A stretch of 64,000 bases of DNA, taken from Arachis hypogaea. Its lineage: Eukaryota; Streptophyta; Magnoliopsida; Fabales; Fabaceae. Location of the stretch: the NCBI RefSeq assembly GCF_003086295.3, contig NC_092045.1:88674693-88738692 (forward strand), read 5' to 3'. Positions within the stretch are counted from its first letter, which is position 1; each line of letters opens with the position of its first letter. The position numbers and the translations under genes are program-made. The notes under the pieces are model-generated. The model worked only from the letters and a program-made list of their open reading frames with translations. It had not been told where the DNA came from and made no database searches. Positions 44,731 to 56,144 of this stretch are shown here, piece by piece.

Positions 44731-45867
44731 TTATTGGATAAGGCTTCTATTGTTGCCTCCTGGTTTGGTGCTGGCTAATTTTGAGAGTGCATCGGCCCGG
44801 ACATTCTGTTCTCGGGGTATGTGACGAATCTCATACTCTGCGAGTTGTCTGAGCTGTTCCCTGGTTTTGTCCAAGTACTTTTTCATAGTGGGATCTTTGG
44901 CTTGGTAGCTTCTTGTTATTTGTGAAGTGACTACCTGTGAGTCGCTGAAGACAATAAGTTTTTGAGCTCCAACCTCCCTAGCCAGCTTCAAACCAGCTAG
45001 TAGTGCCTCATATTCCGCTTGATTGTTCGAGGTAGGGAACCCAAATTTGAGGGAGAGTTCGATTTGGGTTCCCTGGTCGCTTTCAATTATTATGCCCGCG
45101 CCACTTCCCGTTTTATTTGAGGAACAATCCACATATAGATTCCATTCTGTGGGGATTTCCGATGTGTCCGTGAATTCCGCAATGAAGTCGGCCAGATATT
45201 GAGATTTGATGGCTATCCGAGCTTCGTATTGAAGGTCGAATTCGGACAACTTGACTGCCCATTGCAAGATTCTACCTGCCAAGTCTGTTTTCTGTAAGAT
45301 CCTTTTTATGGGCTGGTTAGTCCGAACTTTAATGGTGTGAGACTGGAAGTATGGGCGAAGTCGTCGAGATGTTATTATGAGAGCGTAAGCGAACTTTTCT
45401 ATTTTCTGATAGTTCAGCTCGAATCCTTGTAATGCTTTGCTGATAAAGTATATGGGTTGTTGCCCACTATTGTCTTCTCGGACCAGTGCTGAGGCTATTG
45501 CCTGATTTCCCACCGCGAGGTACAATATGAGTGGTTCTCCTTCCCGTGGCCGACTTAGTATAGGTGGCCGTCCCAAGAATCTTTTGAAGTCTTGGAAGGC
45601 TTGCTTGCATTCTGCTGTCCATTCAAACTCCTTTCCCTTCCTTAGAGTGGCGTAGAAGGGGAGGGATCTTATTGCTGATCCGGCCAGGAATCTGGACAAG
45701 GCTGCCAACCTCCCGTTGAGTTGTTGTACCTCTTTGACACAAGTTGGACTTTTCATGTCGAGTACGACCCTGTACTTGTCTGGGTTTGCCTCGATTCCTC
45801 TTTGCGTGATCATAAAACCCAAGAATTTACCAGCTTCTACTGCGAAGGTACATTTTGCGGGATTGAG
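44731..45867 (-). pseudogene. Element T RT thumb, RNase H and second RNase H
   Basis: Open from 45822. It begins with the RT thumb (KFLGFMITQRGIEANP), passes the connection and a decayed first RNase H (PLILYLAVGNQAIASALV; VRTNQPIKRIL, with the catalytic Asp residues replaced), and ends in an archaeal-type RNase H: LYVDCSSN, NNQAEYEALLAGL, VFSDSQVV and NVRADALSKLAS hold the four acidic residues. Dual RNase H is the hallmark of the Tat lineage. Confidence 0.85.
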
Positions 45868-46193
45868 TCACATGCCGTGTCGTCTTAGGGTGTTGAATAC
45901 TTGTGTCAGATCGTATAATAGCATCTCTTCATTTTGCGTCTTCACCAGCATATCGTCTACGTAGACCTCCATCATCTTTTCGATGTGATCTGAAAAGACC
46001 TTGTTCATTAATCTTTGGTAAGTGGCTCCCGTGTTTTTAAGACCGAAGGGCATAACAATGTAGTAGTAATTTCCCTTTGGGGTTAAGAATGAGGTTTTTT
46101 CTTGGTCGGGTGGGAACATTGGGATTTGGTTATATCCTGAGTATGCATCCATGAAAGAGAGGTATTTATATCCAGAGGAGGCATCTACCAGAG
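45868..46193 (-). pseudogene. Element T RT, palm fragment
   Basis: Starts at the D insertion point in the middle of RT. LVDASSGYKYLSFMDAYSGYNQIPM, FGLKNTGATYQRLMNKVF and catalytic YVDDM are visible. A TGA at 45870-45868 (after RRHGM) breaks the frame. The N-terminal RT part should lie beyond element D, right of the window. Confidence 0.82.
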
Positions 46194-47228
46194 TGATGAG
46201 CGGATAATTTATACGCTTTTGGCATTGTTTTTAGTATATTTTTAGTATGTTTTAGTTAGTTTTTATTATGTTTTTATTAGTTTTTAATTAAAAATCACAT
46301 TTCTAGACTTTACTATGAGTTTGTGTGTTTTTCTGTGATTTCAGGTATTTTCTGGCTGAAATTGAGGGACCTGAGCAAAAATCTGATTCAGAGGGTGAAA
46401 AAGGACTGCAGATATTGTTGGATTCTGACCTCCCTGCACACAAAGTGGATTTTCTGGAGCTACAGAAGCCCAATTGATGGCCCAAACCGGCGTTTCAAAT
46501 CAGCTTCAGAATTTCTGGCGTTTAATGCCAGAACTGGCACAAAAGTTGGAGTTAAACGCCCAAACTGGCACAAAAGCTGGCGTTTAACTCCAGGAAAAGT
46601 CTCTACACATGAAAGCTTCAATGCTCAGCCCAAGCACACACCAAGTGGACCCCGGAAGTGGATTTTTATGTCATTTACTCATTCTTGTAAACTCTAGGTC
46701 ACCAGTTCACTATAAATAGGACCTTTTGCTATTGTATCTTTACCTCATGACACAATACATGTTTTATATTGTATCTTCTACGGCATAAGTCTCTAAACCC
46801 CATGGTTGGGGGTGAGAAGCTCTGCTGTGTCTTAATGGATTAATGCAATTACTACTATTTTTCATTCAATCACGCTTGCTTCTATTCTAAGATATCACTT
46901 GTTCCTAAACTTGATGAATGTGATGATCCGTGACACTCATCATCATTCTCACCCATGAACGTGTGCCTGACAACCACCTCCGTTCTGCCTTAGATTGAGT
47001 GGATATCTCTTGGATTCCTTAATCAGAATCTTCGTGGTATAAGCTAGAATCCATTGGCAGCCATTCATGAGAATTCGGAAGGTCTAAACCTTGTCTGTGG
47101 TATTCTGAGTAGGATTCAGGGATTGAATAACTGTGACGAGCTTCAAACTCACGATTGTGGGGCGTTAGTGACAGACGCAAAAGAATCACTAGATTCTATT
47201 CCGACATGATCGAGAACCGACAGATGAA
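46194..47228 (+). repeat. Element D partial 5' LTR
   Basis: U3 dyad array at about 46510-46590, TATA box TATAAATAGG at 46711-46720, then the shared R/U5 motifs (GTGATGATCCGTGACACTC, GAACGTGTGCCTGACAACC) up to GAACCGACAGATGAATAG. The remaining ~190-300 bp of U5 are missing. Confidence 0.85.
46711..46720 (+). promoter_or_regulatory. TATA box of the element D LTR
   Basis: TATAAATAGG, about 120 bp downstream of the U3 dyads. E has the same box on the minus strand at 52294-52285 and 61114-61105. Confidence 0.6.
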
Positions 47229-50200
47229 TAGCTTCAAACTGAAAAGGTGTTTCTCACTGAAGAATGTAGTGCAGTTATTCTGAAAAACTTGCCAGAGAAA
47301 CTTCAAGATCCAGGAAGCTTTGTGATACCATGCACATTAGAAGGTGCTTGTACCAAGACAGCCCTATGTGAACTTGGAGCAAGTATCAACCTAATACCTG
47401 CATCCACTATCAGAAAGCTTGGGATGACTGAAGAAGTCAAACCAACCCGGATATGTCTCCAACTTGCTGATGGCTCCATTAAACATCCATCAGGCATAAT
47501 TGAGGACATGATTGTCAAGGTTGGGCCATTTGCCTTTCCCACTGACTTTGTAGTGCTGGAAATGGAGGAGCACAAGAGTGCAACCCTCATCCTAGGAAGA
47601 CCTTTCCTAGCAACTGGACGCACTCTTATTGATGTACAAAAAGGGGAAGTGACCCTGAGAGTCAATGAGGATGAGTTCAAGTTGAATGTTGTCAAAGCTA
47701 TGCAGCATCCAGACACATCAAATTACTGCATGAGCGTTGATATTATTGACTCTTTGGTGGAAGAGATCAATATGACTGAGAGTCTCGAATCAAAGTTAGA
47801 GGACATCTTTAAAGATGTTCATCCTGATTAGGAAGAACCAGAGGAAATAGAAGAACCTCTGAAAATTCCTCAGGAAGAGGATAAACCTCCCAAACCTGAG
47901 CTCAAACCACTACCACCATCCCTGAAGTATGCATTTCTGGGAGAAGGTAATACTTTTCCAGTGATCATAAGCTCTGATTTAAATTCACAGGAAAAGGAAG
48001 CACTAATTCAAGTGTTAAGGACACACAAGACAGCTCTTGGATGGTCCATAAGTGATCTTAAGGGCATTAGCCAAGCAAGATGCATGCACAAGATCCTATT
48101 GAAGGATGATGCTAAGCCAGTGGTTCAACCACAAAGGCGACTAAATCCAGCCATGAAGGAGGTGGTGCAGAAAGAGGTCACTAAGTTGCTAGAGGTTGGG
48201 ATTATTTATCCTATTTCTGATAGCCCCTGGGTGAGCCCTGTCCACGTTGTTCCGAAGAAGGGAGGCATGACAGTGGTTCATAATGAAAAGAATGAAATGG
48301 TTCCTACAAGAACAGTTACAGGGTGGCGTATGTGTATTGACTACAGAAGGCTCAATACAGCCACCAGGAAGGATCATTTTCCTTTACCATTCATAGACCA
48401 GATGCTAGAGAGACTGGCAGGTCATAAATATTATTGCTTTTTGGATGGCTATTCAGGTTACAACCAAATTGCAGTAGATCCTCAAGACCAAGAGAAAACA
48501 GCATTCACATGTCCTTCTGGAGTGTTTGCCTACAGAAGGATGCCTTTTGGTCTGTGTAATGCACCTGCAACCTTTCAGAGGTGCATGCTCTCTATCTTCT
48601 CAGATATGGTAGAGAAATTTCTGGAAGTCTTCATGGATGACTTTTCAGTATTTGGAGACTCATTCAACTCCTGCCTTAACCATCTAGCACTTGTTTTGAA
48701 AAGATATCAAGAGACCAACCTAGTTTTAAACTGGGAAAATGTCACTTTATGGTGACTGAAGGGATTGTCCTTGGGCATAAAATTTCAAACAAGGGAATAG
48801 AGGTGGATCAAGCTAAAGTTGAAGTAATTGAAAGATTACCACCACCTACCAATGTTAAGGCAATCAGAAGCTTTCTGGGGCATGCATGATTCTACAGAAG
48901 GTTTATAAAGGATTTTTCAAAAATTGCAAAATCTCTGAGTAATCTGCTAGCTGCAGACACACCATTTATCTTTGATAAGGAATGTCTGCAGGCATTTGAC
49001 CTTCTGAAAGCTAAGCTGGTCACAGCACCAGTTATCTCTGCACCAGACTGGACACTGTCATTCGAACTAATGTGTGATGCTAGTGACCATGCTATTGGTG
49101 CAGTGTTGGGACAGAGGCACAACAAGCTTCTGCACGTCATTTATTATGCTAGCCATGTTCTAAATGACGCACAGAAGAATTACACAACCACAAAAAAAGA
49201 GTTACTTGCAGTGGTTTATGCCATTGACAAGTTTAGATCCTATTTAGTAGGATCAAAAGTGATTGTGTACACTGACCATGCTGCTCTTAAGTACTTACTC
49301 ACAAAGCAGGATTCAAAACCCAGGCTCATAAGATGGGTGTTGCTTCTGCAAGAGTTTGATATAGAAATAAGAGACAGAAAAGGGACAGAGAACCAGGTAG
49401 CTGATCACTTGTCCCGGATAGAACCAGTAGCTGGGGCGTTCCTCCCCTCTACTGAGATCTCTGAGACATTTCCAGATGAGCAACTCTTTGCCATTCAGGA
49501 AGAACCATAGTTTGCATATATTGCAAACTATAAAGCTGTGAGGTTCATACCCCAGGAGTACAGCAGGGTGCAAAGAAAAAAATTAATTTCAGATGCCAAG
49601 TACTACCTATGGGATGAGCCATATCTCTTTAAGAGATGTGCAGACGGAATGATCCGCAGATGTGTACCTAGAGAGGAAGCACAAAGGATCCTATGGCATT
49701 GCCATGGATCACAGTATGGGGGACATTTCGGAAGTGAGCGAACAGCCACTAAAGTCCTCCAATGCGGCTTCTACTGGCCTACTCTCTATAGGGATACCCG
49801 AGAGTTTGTGCGTAATTGTGACAGTTGCCAAAGAGCTGGTAACTTGCCTCATGGTTACGCCATGCCTCAACAAGGGATCTTAGAGATTGAATTGTTTGAT
49901 ATATGGGGTATTGACTTCATGGGTCCCTTCCCACCATCATACTCAAACACTTATATTCTGGTGGCAGTAGACTATGTATCTAAATGGGTAGAAGCAATTG
50001 CCACACCCAATAATGATACTAAAACCGTGTTGAAATTCCTCCAGAAACACATCTTCAGCAGGTTTGGTGTTCCCAGAGTACTAATCACTGATGGGGGCAC
50101 TCATTTCTGCAATAAACAGCTGTACTCTGCTATGGTCCGATATGGAATTAGCCACAAAGTAGCAACTCCGTATCATCCACAGACAAATGGGCAAGTTGAA

Positions 50201-50785
50201 GTCTCTAATAAAGAGCTAAAAAGAATCCTGGAACGGACTGTAATTGCCCGTAGAAAGGATTGGGCAAAGAGCTTGGATGATGCTCTGTGGACATACAGAA
50301 CAGCATTCAAGACTCCTATAGGAACCTCTTCATACCAACTTGTCTATGGCAAGGCCTGTCATCGGCCTGTGGAACTGGAACATAAAGCCTACTGGACAAC
50401 CAGATTCCTAAACCTGGATGCTAAGTTAGCTGGTGAAAAAAGATTGCTCCAGCTAAATGAGTTATAGGAATTCAGACTCAGTGCCTTTGAAAATGCAAAA
50501 ATTTATAAGGAAAAGGCAAAAAAAGTGGCATGACAAGAAGTTGTCATCCAAAGTCTTTGAGCAGGGACAAAAAGTTCTGCTCTTCAGCTCTAGGCTCCGA
50601 CTATTCCCAGGAAAACTAAAATCCCAGTAGAGGGGTCCTTATGTGATTACAGGAGTGTCACCATATGGATATGTTGAGCTTCAGGATATTGATTCTGACA
50701 AAAAGTTCATTGTTAATGGACAAAGGATTAAACATTATCTTGAAAGTAATTTTGAGCAGGAATGCTCAAAACTGAGGCTAGAATG
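47229..50785 (+). pseudogene. Element D pol remnant (PR, RT, RNase H, INT)
   Basis: Homologous to the C polyprotein from VYLTEECSAVI onwards. Protease core LCELGASINLIP: the catalytic Asp of C (LCDLGAS) is Glu here. RT with FMDD near 48635; RNase H DASDH, TDHAAL and VADHLS; INT with the CDSC finger and D/D/E ([21 protein letters not shown]). Damage seen: stops at 47829-47831, 48887-48889, 49508-49510, 50465-50467 and 50628-50630; a 1-bp loss near 48738 and a 1-bp gain near 50525. Ends ...QECSKLRLE at 50785. Older than C by its lesion load. Confidence 0.88.
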
Positions 50786-50799
50786 AGTCTCAGTAAAGG

Positions 50800-50850
50800 T
50801 CCAGCTAAAGACAATAAAGAAGCGCTTGTTGGGAGGCAACCCAGTCATTA
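50800..50850 (+). promoter_or_regulatory. Post-pol conserved hairpin (element D)
   Basis: CCAGCTAAAGACAATAAAG, AAGCGCTTG, then TTGGG-AGGCAA-CCCAG (50829-50844). Confidence 0.6.
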
Positions 50851-50994
50851 GCAGGTTATTTGTTTTATAAAAGTTTGATATATATTCTTCAAGGTTGATC
50901 ATTGAAATTGAAGGAATTCACAGAGTTACAGAAGGATTCAGTGAAATAAGCAGAGAAAAGGAGCTTACTGGCAAGGAAATGCCAATAAAGGGCA

Positions 50995-51098
50995 TCCTGG
51001 GCGTTAAACGCCAGAATGGATACTATTCTGGGCGTTTAATGCTAGTAAAGGCACCATTTTGGGCGTTAAACGCCAGAATGGGCACCATTCTGGGCGTT
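50995..51098. repeat. GCGTTNAACGC dyad array of element D, left part
   Basis: Three full units and the first half of a fourth, cut by E. The spacer at 51073-51093 is itself a dyad, CCAGAATGG and CCATTCTGG around GCA. Confidence 0.85.
51094..51098. repeat. TSD of element E, left copy (GCGTT)
   Basis: GCGTT precedes the LTR edge TGGTGGACG at 51099 and follows the right LTR at 61714-61718. It is the half-site of the D dyad. Confidence 0.92.
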
Positions 51099-52893
51099 TG
51101 GTGGACGAAATTGCGATCCATGTTCTTTTGTACTTTGTATGAAATCATTATTATGGCACCAGTTGAATTCACAACTCCGTTCAACTAACCAGCAAGTGTA
51201 CTGGGTCGTCCAAGTAATAAACCTTACGCGAGTAAGGGTCGATCCCACAGAGATTGTTGGTATGAAGCAAGCTATGGTCACCTTGTAAATCTCAGTTAGG
51301 CAGATTGAATTGGTTTATGGGTTTTCGAAAATTAATAAATAAAAAGAAAATAAAAAGGGATAGAAATACTTATGTAAATCAATAGTGAGAATTTCAGATA
51401 AGTGTATGGAGATGCTGTGCTCCTCTTGAAACTCTACTTCACCACTCACTCTTCCTTCAATCCTTCTTACTCCTTTCCATGGCAAGCTGTATGTAGGGCT
51501 TCACCATCATCGGTGGCTACTTTCAATCCTCTCGGGAAAATGGTCCTATGCGCTGTCACTGCACGGCTAATCGTCTGGAGGCATCACCCTTGGTTGATGG
51601 CTACATCCCATCCTCTCAGTGAAAATGGTCCAAATGCTCTGTCACAGCACGGCTAATCATCTGTCGGTTCTCAATCAGGTTGGAATAAAATCTATTGATT
51701 CTTTTGCGTCTGTCACTAACGCCCAGCCTTCAGGAGTTTGAAGCTCGTCACAGTCATTCAATACCGGAATCCTACTCGGAATACCACAGACAAGGTGAGA
51801 CTTTCCGGATTCCCAGGATCCTACTCGGAATACCACAGACAAGGTTAGACTTTCCAGATCCTCATGAATGCCGCCATCTATCTAGCTTATACCACGAAGA
51901 TTCTGTTGGGGAATCTAAGAGATATGCGCCCGGCCTAAGGTAGAACGGAAGTGGTTGTCAATCACGTGCGTTCATAGGTGAGAATGATGATGAGTGTCAC
52001 GGATCATCATATTCATCAAGTTAAGTGTAACGTATATCTTGGAATAAGAAGAAAAGAGAATTGAATAAAAAGTAGTAGTGATTGTATTGAAACTTGAGGT
52101 ACAGCAGAGCTCCACACCCTTAATCTATGGTGTGCAGAAACTCCACTGTTGAAAATACATAAGTAAAAGGTTCAGGAATGGCCGAATGGCCAGCCCCCTT
52201 GAGTGATCAAGAGACCAAATAATCAAAGGCTAAACAGTCAAGAGATTAAACTGTCAAAAGATGTCTAATACAATAGTAACTTATCCTATTTATACTAGAC
52301 TAGCTACTAGGGTTTACATGAGTAAGTATTTGATGAATAAATCCACTTCCGGGGCCCACTTGGTGTATGCTTGGGCTGAGCTTTATCTATCCACGAGCTG
52401 AGGCTTTTCTTGGAGTTGAACTCCAAGTTATGACGTGTTTTGGGCGTTCAACTCCGGATCATGACGTTTTTCTGGCGTTTAACTCCAGACAGCAGCATGT
52501 ACTTGGCGTTCAACGCCAAGTTACGTCGTCAATTTCCGAATAAAGTATAGACTATTATATATTGCTGGAAAGCTCTGGATGTCTACTTTCCAACGCCGTT
52601 GAGAGCGCGCCATTTTGGGTTCTGTAGCTCCAGAAAATCCATTTTGAGTGTAGGGAGGTCAGATTCCAACAGCATCAGCAGTCCTTTTGTCAGCCTTTTT
52701 CAGAGTTTTGCTCAAGTCCCTCAATTTCAGCCAGAATTTACCTGAAATCACAAAAAAACACACAAACTCATAGTAAAGTCCAGAAATGTGAATTTAACAT
52801 AAAAACTAATGAAAACATCCCTAAAAGTAGCTTGAACTTACTAAAAACTACCTAAAAACAATGCCAAAAAGCGTATAAATTATCCGCTCATCA
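51099..52893 (-). repeat. Element E 3' LTR
   Basis: 1795 bp. Contains an 86-bp segment absent from the other LTR, bounded by GCACGGCTAATC at 51561-51572 and 51647-51658. U3 dyads at 52410-52525; TATA on the minus strand at 52294-52285. Confidence 0.92.
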
Positions 52894-52931
52894 CAACACC
52901 AAACTTAAATTGTTGCTTGTCCCCAAGCAAC
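52894..52931 (-). promoter_or_regulatory. Element E 3' PPT box with stem-loop (GGGA loop)
   Basis: Minus strand: GTTGCTTG-GGGA-CAAGCAAC (52931-52912), then TTTAAGTTTGGTGTTG abutting the LTR. The loop's first base differs; the stem is intact. Confidence 0.7.
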
Positions 52932-53986
52932 TGAAAATCAAATAGGATAAAAAGAAGAGAATATACTATAAATTTCAGAATATCAATGAATATTAATTAT
53001 AATTAGATGAGCGGGACTTGTAGCTTTTTTGCTTCTGAACAGTTTTGGCATCTCACTTTTTCCTTTGAAGTTCAGAGTGATTGGCGTCTCTGGGAACTTA
53101 GAATTTTGGATAGTGTTATTGACTTTCCTAGTTAAGCATGTTGATGCTTGAACACAGCTACTTATGAGTCTTGGCCGTGGCCCTAAGCACTTTGTTTTCC
53201 AGTATTACCACCGGATACATAAATGCCACAGACACATAACTGGGTGAACCTTTTCAGATTGTGACTTAGCTTTGCTAGAGTCCCCAGTTAGAGGTGTCCA
53301 GAGCTCTTAAGCACACTCTTTTGCTTTGGATCACGACTTTAACCACTCAGTCTCAAGCTTTTCACTTGGACCTTCATGACACAAGCACATGGTTAGGGAC
53401 AGCTTGGTTTAGCCGCTTAGGCCTGTATTTTATTTCCTTGGGCCCTCCTATCCATTGATGCTCAAAGCCTTGGATCTTTTTTTTTACCCTTGCCTTTTGG
53501 TTTTAAGGGCTATTGGCTTTTTCTTTTTCTTTCTATTTTTTTTTCGCCACCTTTTTTTTTTCACAAGCTTTTGCTTTTTCACTGCTTTTTCTTGCTTCAA
53601 GAATCAATTTCATGATTTTTCAGATCATCAATAACATTTCTCTTTGTTCATCATTCTTTCAAGAGCCAACAATTTTAACACTCATAAACAACAATATCAA
53701 AAGACATATGTACTGTTCAATCATTCATTCAGAAAACAAAAAGTATTGTCACCACATCAATATAATTAAATTAAATTCAAGGATAAATTCGAAATTCATG
53801 TACTTCTTGTTCTTTTGAATTAAAACATTTTTCGTTTAAGAGAGGTGAAGGATTAATGGAATTTATTCATAGCTTTAAGACATGGTTACATACTAATGAT
53901 CATGAAGTAGAGACACAAAACATAGATAAACACAACATTAAAAACCGAAAACAGAAAGAAATAAAGAACAAGGAATGAATCCACCT
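52932..53986 (-). other. Element E 3' non-coding region
   Basis: Homologous to the 3' regions of A and C. T-rich runs at 53479-53570. No supported ORF. Confidence 0.55.
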
Positions 53987-55135
53987 TTAGTGGCGTCTTC
54001 TTCTTGAAGGTCCAACAATGTCCTTAAGCTCTTCTATGTCCCTTCCTTGCCTTTGTTGCTCCTCCCTTATTGCTCTTTGGTCTTCTCTTATTTCTTGGAG
54101 AATGATGGAGTGCTCATGATGTTCCACCCTTAATTGTTCCACATTGTGGCTCAAATCTTCTAAGGAGGTGTTGAGTTGCTCCCAATAGTTGTTGGGAGGA
54201 AAGTGCATCCCTTGAGGCATCTCAGGGATTTCTTGATGATGAGCTTCCTCATACATCTCTTGAGAACCGTGAGGGATCTCTCTTGCTTGCTCCATCCTCT
54301 TCTTGGTGATGGGCTTATCCTCTTCAATGGGGATGTCTCCTTCTATGATAACTCCAGCTGAGTAACATAGATGGCAAATAAGGTGAGGGAAAGCTAGCCG
54401 TGCCATATTGGAGGACTTGTCGGCTATTTTGTAGATTTCATTGGAGATGACCTCATGAACTTCTACTTCCTCTCCAATCATGATGCTATGAATCATGATG
54501 GCCCGATCCACAGTAACTTCAGATCAGTTGCTTGTAGGAATGATGGAGCGTTGAATGAACTCCAACCATCCTCTAGCCACAGGCTTGAGGTCCAGTCTTC
54601 TTAGTTGGACTGGCTTACCTTTGGAGTCTCTCTTCCATTGAGCTCCTTCCACACATATGTCCATAAAGACTTGGTCCAACCTTTGATTAAAGTTGACCCT
54701 TCTAGTGTAGGGGCGTTCATCTCCTTGCATCATGGGCAAGTGAAACGCCAACCTCACATTTTCCGGACTAAAATCTAAGTATTTCCCCCGAACCATTGTG
54801 AGATAATTCTTTGGACTCGGGTTCATACTTTGATCATGGTTCCTAGTGATCCATGCATTGGCATAGAACTCTTGAACCATTAAGATTCCGACTTGTTGCA
54901 TGGGGTTGGTTAAGACTTCCCAACCTCTTCTTCGGATCTCATGTCGGATCTCCGGATACTCATTCTTTTTGAGCTTGAAAGGGACCTCAGGGATCACCTT
55001 CTTCTTTGCCACAACATCATAGAAGTGGTCTTGATGGCTCTTGGAGATGAATCTTTCCATCTCCCATGACTCGGATGTGGAAGCTTTTGTCTTCCCTTTT
55101 CCTTTTCTAGAGGATACTCCGACCTTAGGTGCCAT
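53987..55135 (-). pseudogene. Element E env-like/plant transposon protein (one nonsense codon)
   Basis: Starts at the ATG at 55135 (MAPKVGVSSRKGKGK). 382 codons in one frame with a TGA at 54526-54524, where A has CAG (TSNQSEV). Landmarks: RRRGWEVLTNP, VQEFYANAWIT, MVRGKYLDFSPENVRLAF, RRLDLKPVARGWLEF, then an acidic coiled-coil tail (LQEIREDQRAIREEQQRQG). Same family as the A, D and H ORFs and clearly closest to A. Confidence 0.82.
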
Positions 55136-55174
55136 TGATGGTAATGGAAAAACAAAAAGCTTATGCTTTTACCA

Positions 55175-55208
55175 CACCAAACTTAAAATATTGCTCGCCC
55201 TCGAGCAA
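55175..55208 (-). promoter_or_regulatory. Element E internal PPT-like box with stem-loop (AGGG loop)
   Basis: Minus strand: TTGCTCG-AGGG-CGAGCAA (55208-55191), then TTTTAAGTTTGGTGTGG, 40 bp before the env-like ATG. Confidence 0.65.
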
Positions 55209-55682
55209 GAAAGAAAAGAAGAGAGGAAGAAGAAGAAGAAAATATGGTAGAGATGGAGAGATGTAGGTTCGGCTAAGTGGGAGAAGAGGGGTTTGTGTTG
55301 TGTGAAAATGAAGGAGAATGGAAGGGTATTTATAGGGAGAGGGGGGGTTGCATTCGGCCATTTAGGGTAGGAATGGGTGGGAAAAATGTTTTTGAATTTT
55401 GAAGGTAGGTGGGGTTTATGGGGAAGAGTGGATGGATGTGAATGGTGAAGGGTTTTGGGAAAGAGTGTTTATTGGGAAGAGAGATTCAGTGATTGAAGTT
55501 GTTGGGAAGTGTGACATGGGGAAGAGTAAAACAGGATTAGGAGGTAAGGTGGGAATATGGTAGGTGGGGATCCTGTGGGGTCCACAGATCCTGAGATGAT
55601 CCTGTGGGGTCCACAGGATCCTGAGGTGTCAAGGAATTCCATCCCTACACCAAATAGGCATGTAAAATGCCTTTGCACACTA
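55209..55682 (-). other. Element E spacer
   Basis: Purine-rich on the + strand. GATCCTGTGGGGTCCACAG occurs twice (55568-55586 and 55599-55617), also found in A near 5568. No gene. Confidence 0.5.
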
Positions 55683-55930
55683 TTCTGGCGTTTAAACGCC
55701 CATTGGTGCACATTCTGGGCGTTCAACGCCCATGTAAAGCATGTTTCTGGCGTTGAACGCCAATTTCATGCTTGTTGCTGGCGTTCAGCGCCAGCTTTTC
55801 TTCTCTGGGCACATTCCTGGCGTTCAGCGCCAGAATGTTGCTTGTTTCTGGCGTTCAGCGCCAGAATGATGCTCTGTTCTGGCGCTGAACGCCGGCCAGA
55901 TGCATCTTACTGGCGTTGAACGCCAGCCTG
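55683..55930. repeat. GCGTTNAACGC dyad array, post-ORF (element E)
   Basis: Seven units, 33-36 bp apart. Includes CTGGCGTTTAAACGCC, CTGGCGTTGAACGCCA, CTGGCGTTCAGCGCCAG (twice) and CTGGCGCTGAACGCC. Confidence 0.85.
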
Positions 55931-56070
55931 TGCTTCCTCCAGGGTGCGAATTTTTTTTTTCTGCTGTTTTTGATTCTGTTTTTAATTTTTATGATTTTTT
56001 CGTGACTCCACATGATCATGTACCTAATAAAACACAAAATAACAATAAAATAAAAATTAGATAAATAAGA

Positions 56071-56118
56071 TTGGGGTTGCCTCCCAACAAGCGCTTCTTT
56101 AATGTCAATAGCTTGACA
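56071..56118 (-). promoter_or_regulatory. Post-gag-pro conserved hairpin (element E)
   Basis: Same block as in A; minus strand AAAGAAGCGCTTG, TTGGG-AGGCAA-CCCCAA with one extra C in the 3' arm. Confidence 0.55.
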
Positions 56119-56144
56119 GTGGCTCTCATGGAGCCACAAGGTGA

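Larger units (their letters stand above)
41149..46193 (-). mobile_element. Element T: Tat-lineage Ty3/Gypsy element, 3' part
   Basis: Oldest layer. Minus-strand pol (RT to integrase), a 3' region with ~106-bp tandem repeats, and an antisense ORF. Truncated on the left by H and on the right by D (46194); its gag, protease and LTRs are not in the window. Lineage is assigned from the second, archaeal-type RNase H, YVDDM RT and antisense ORF. Confidence 0.8.
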
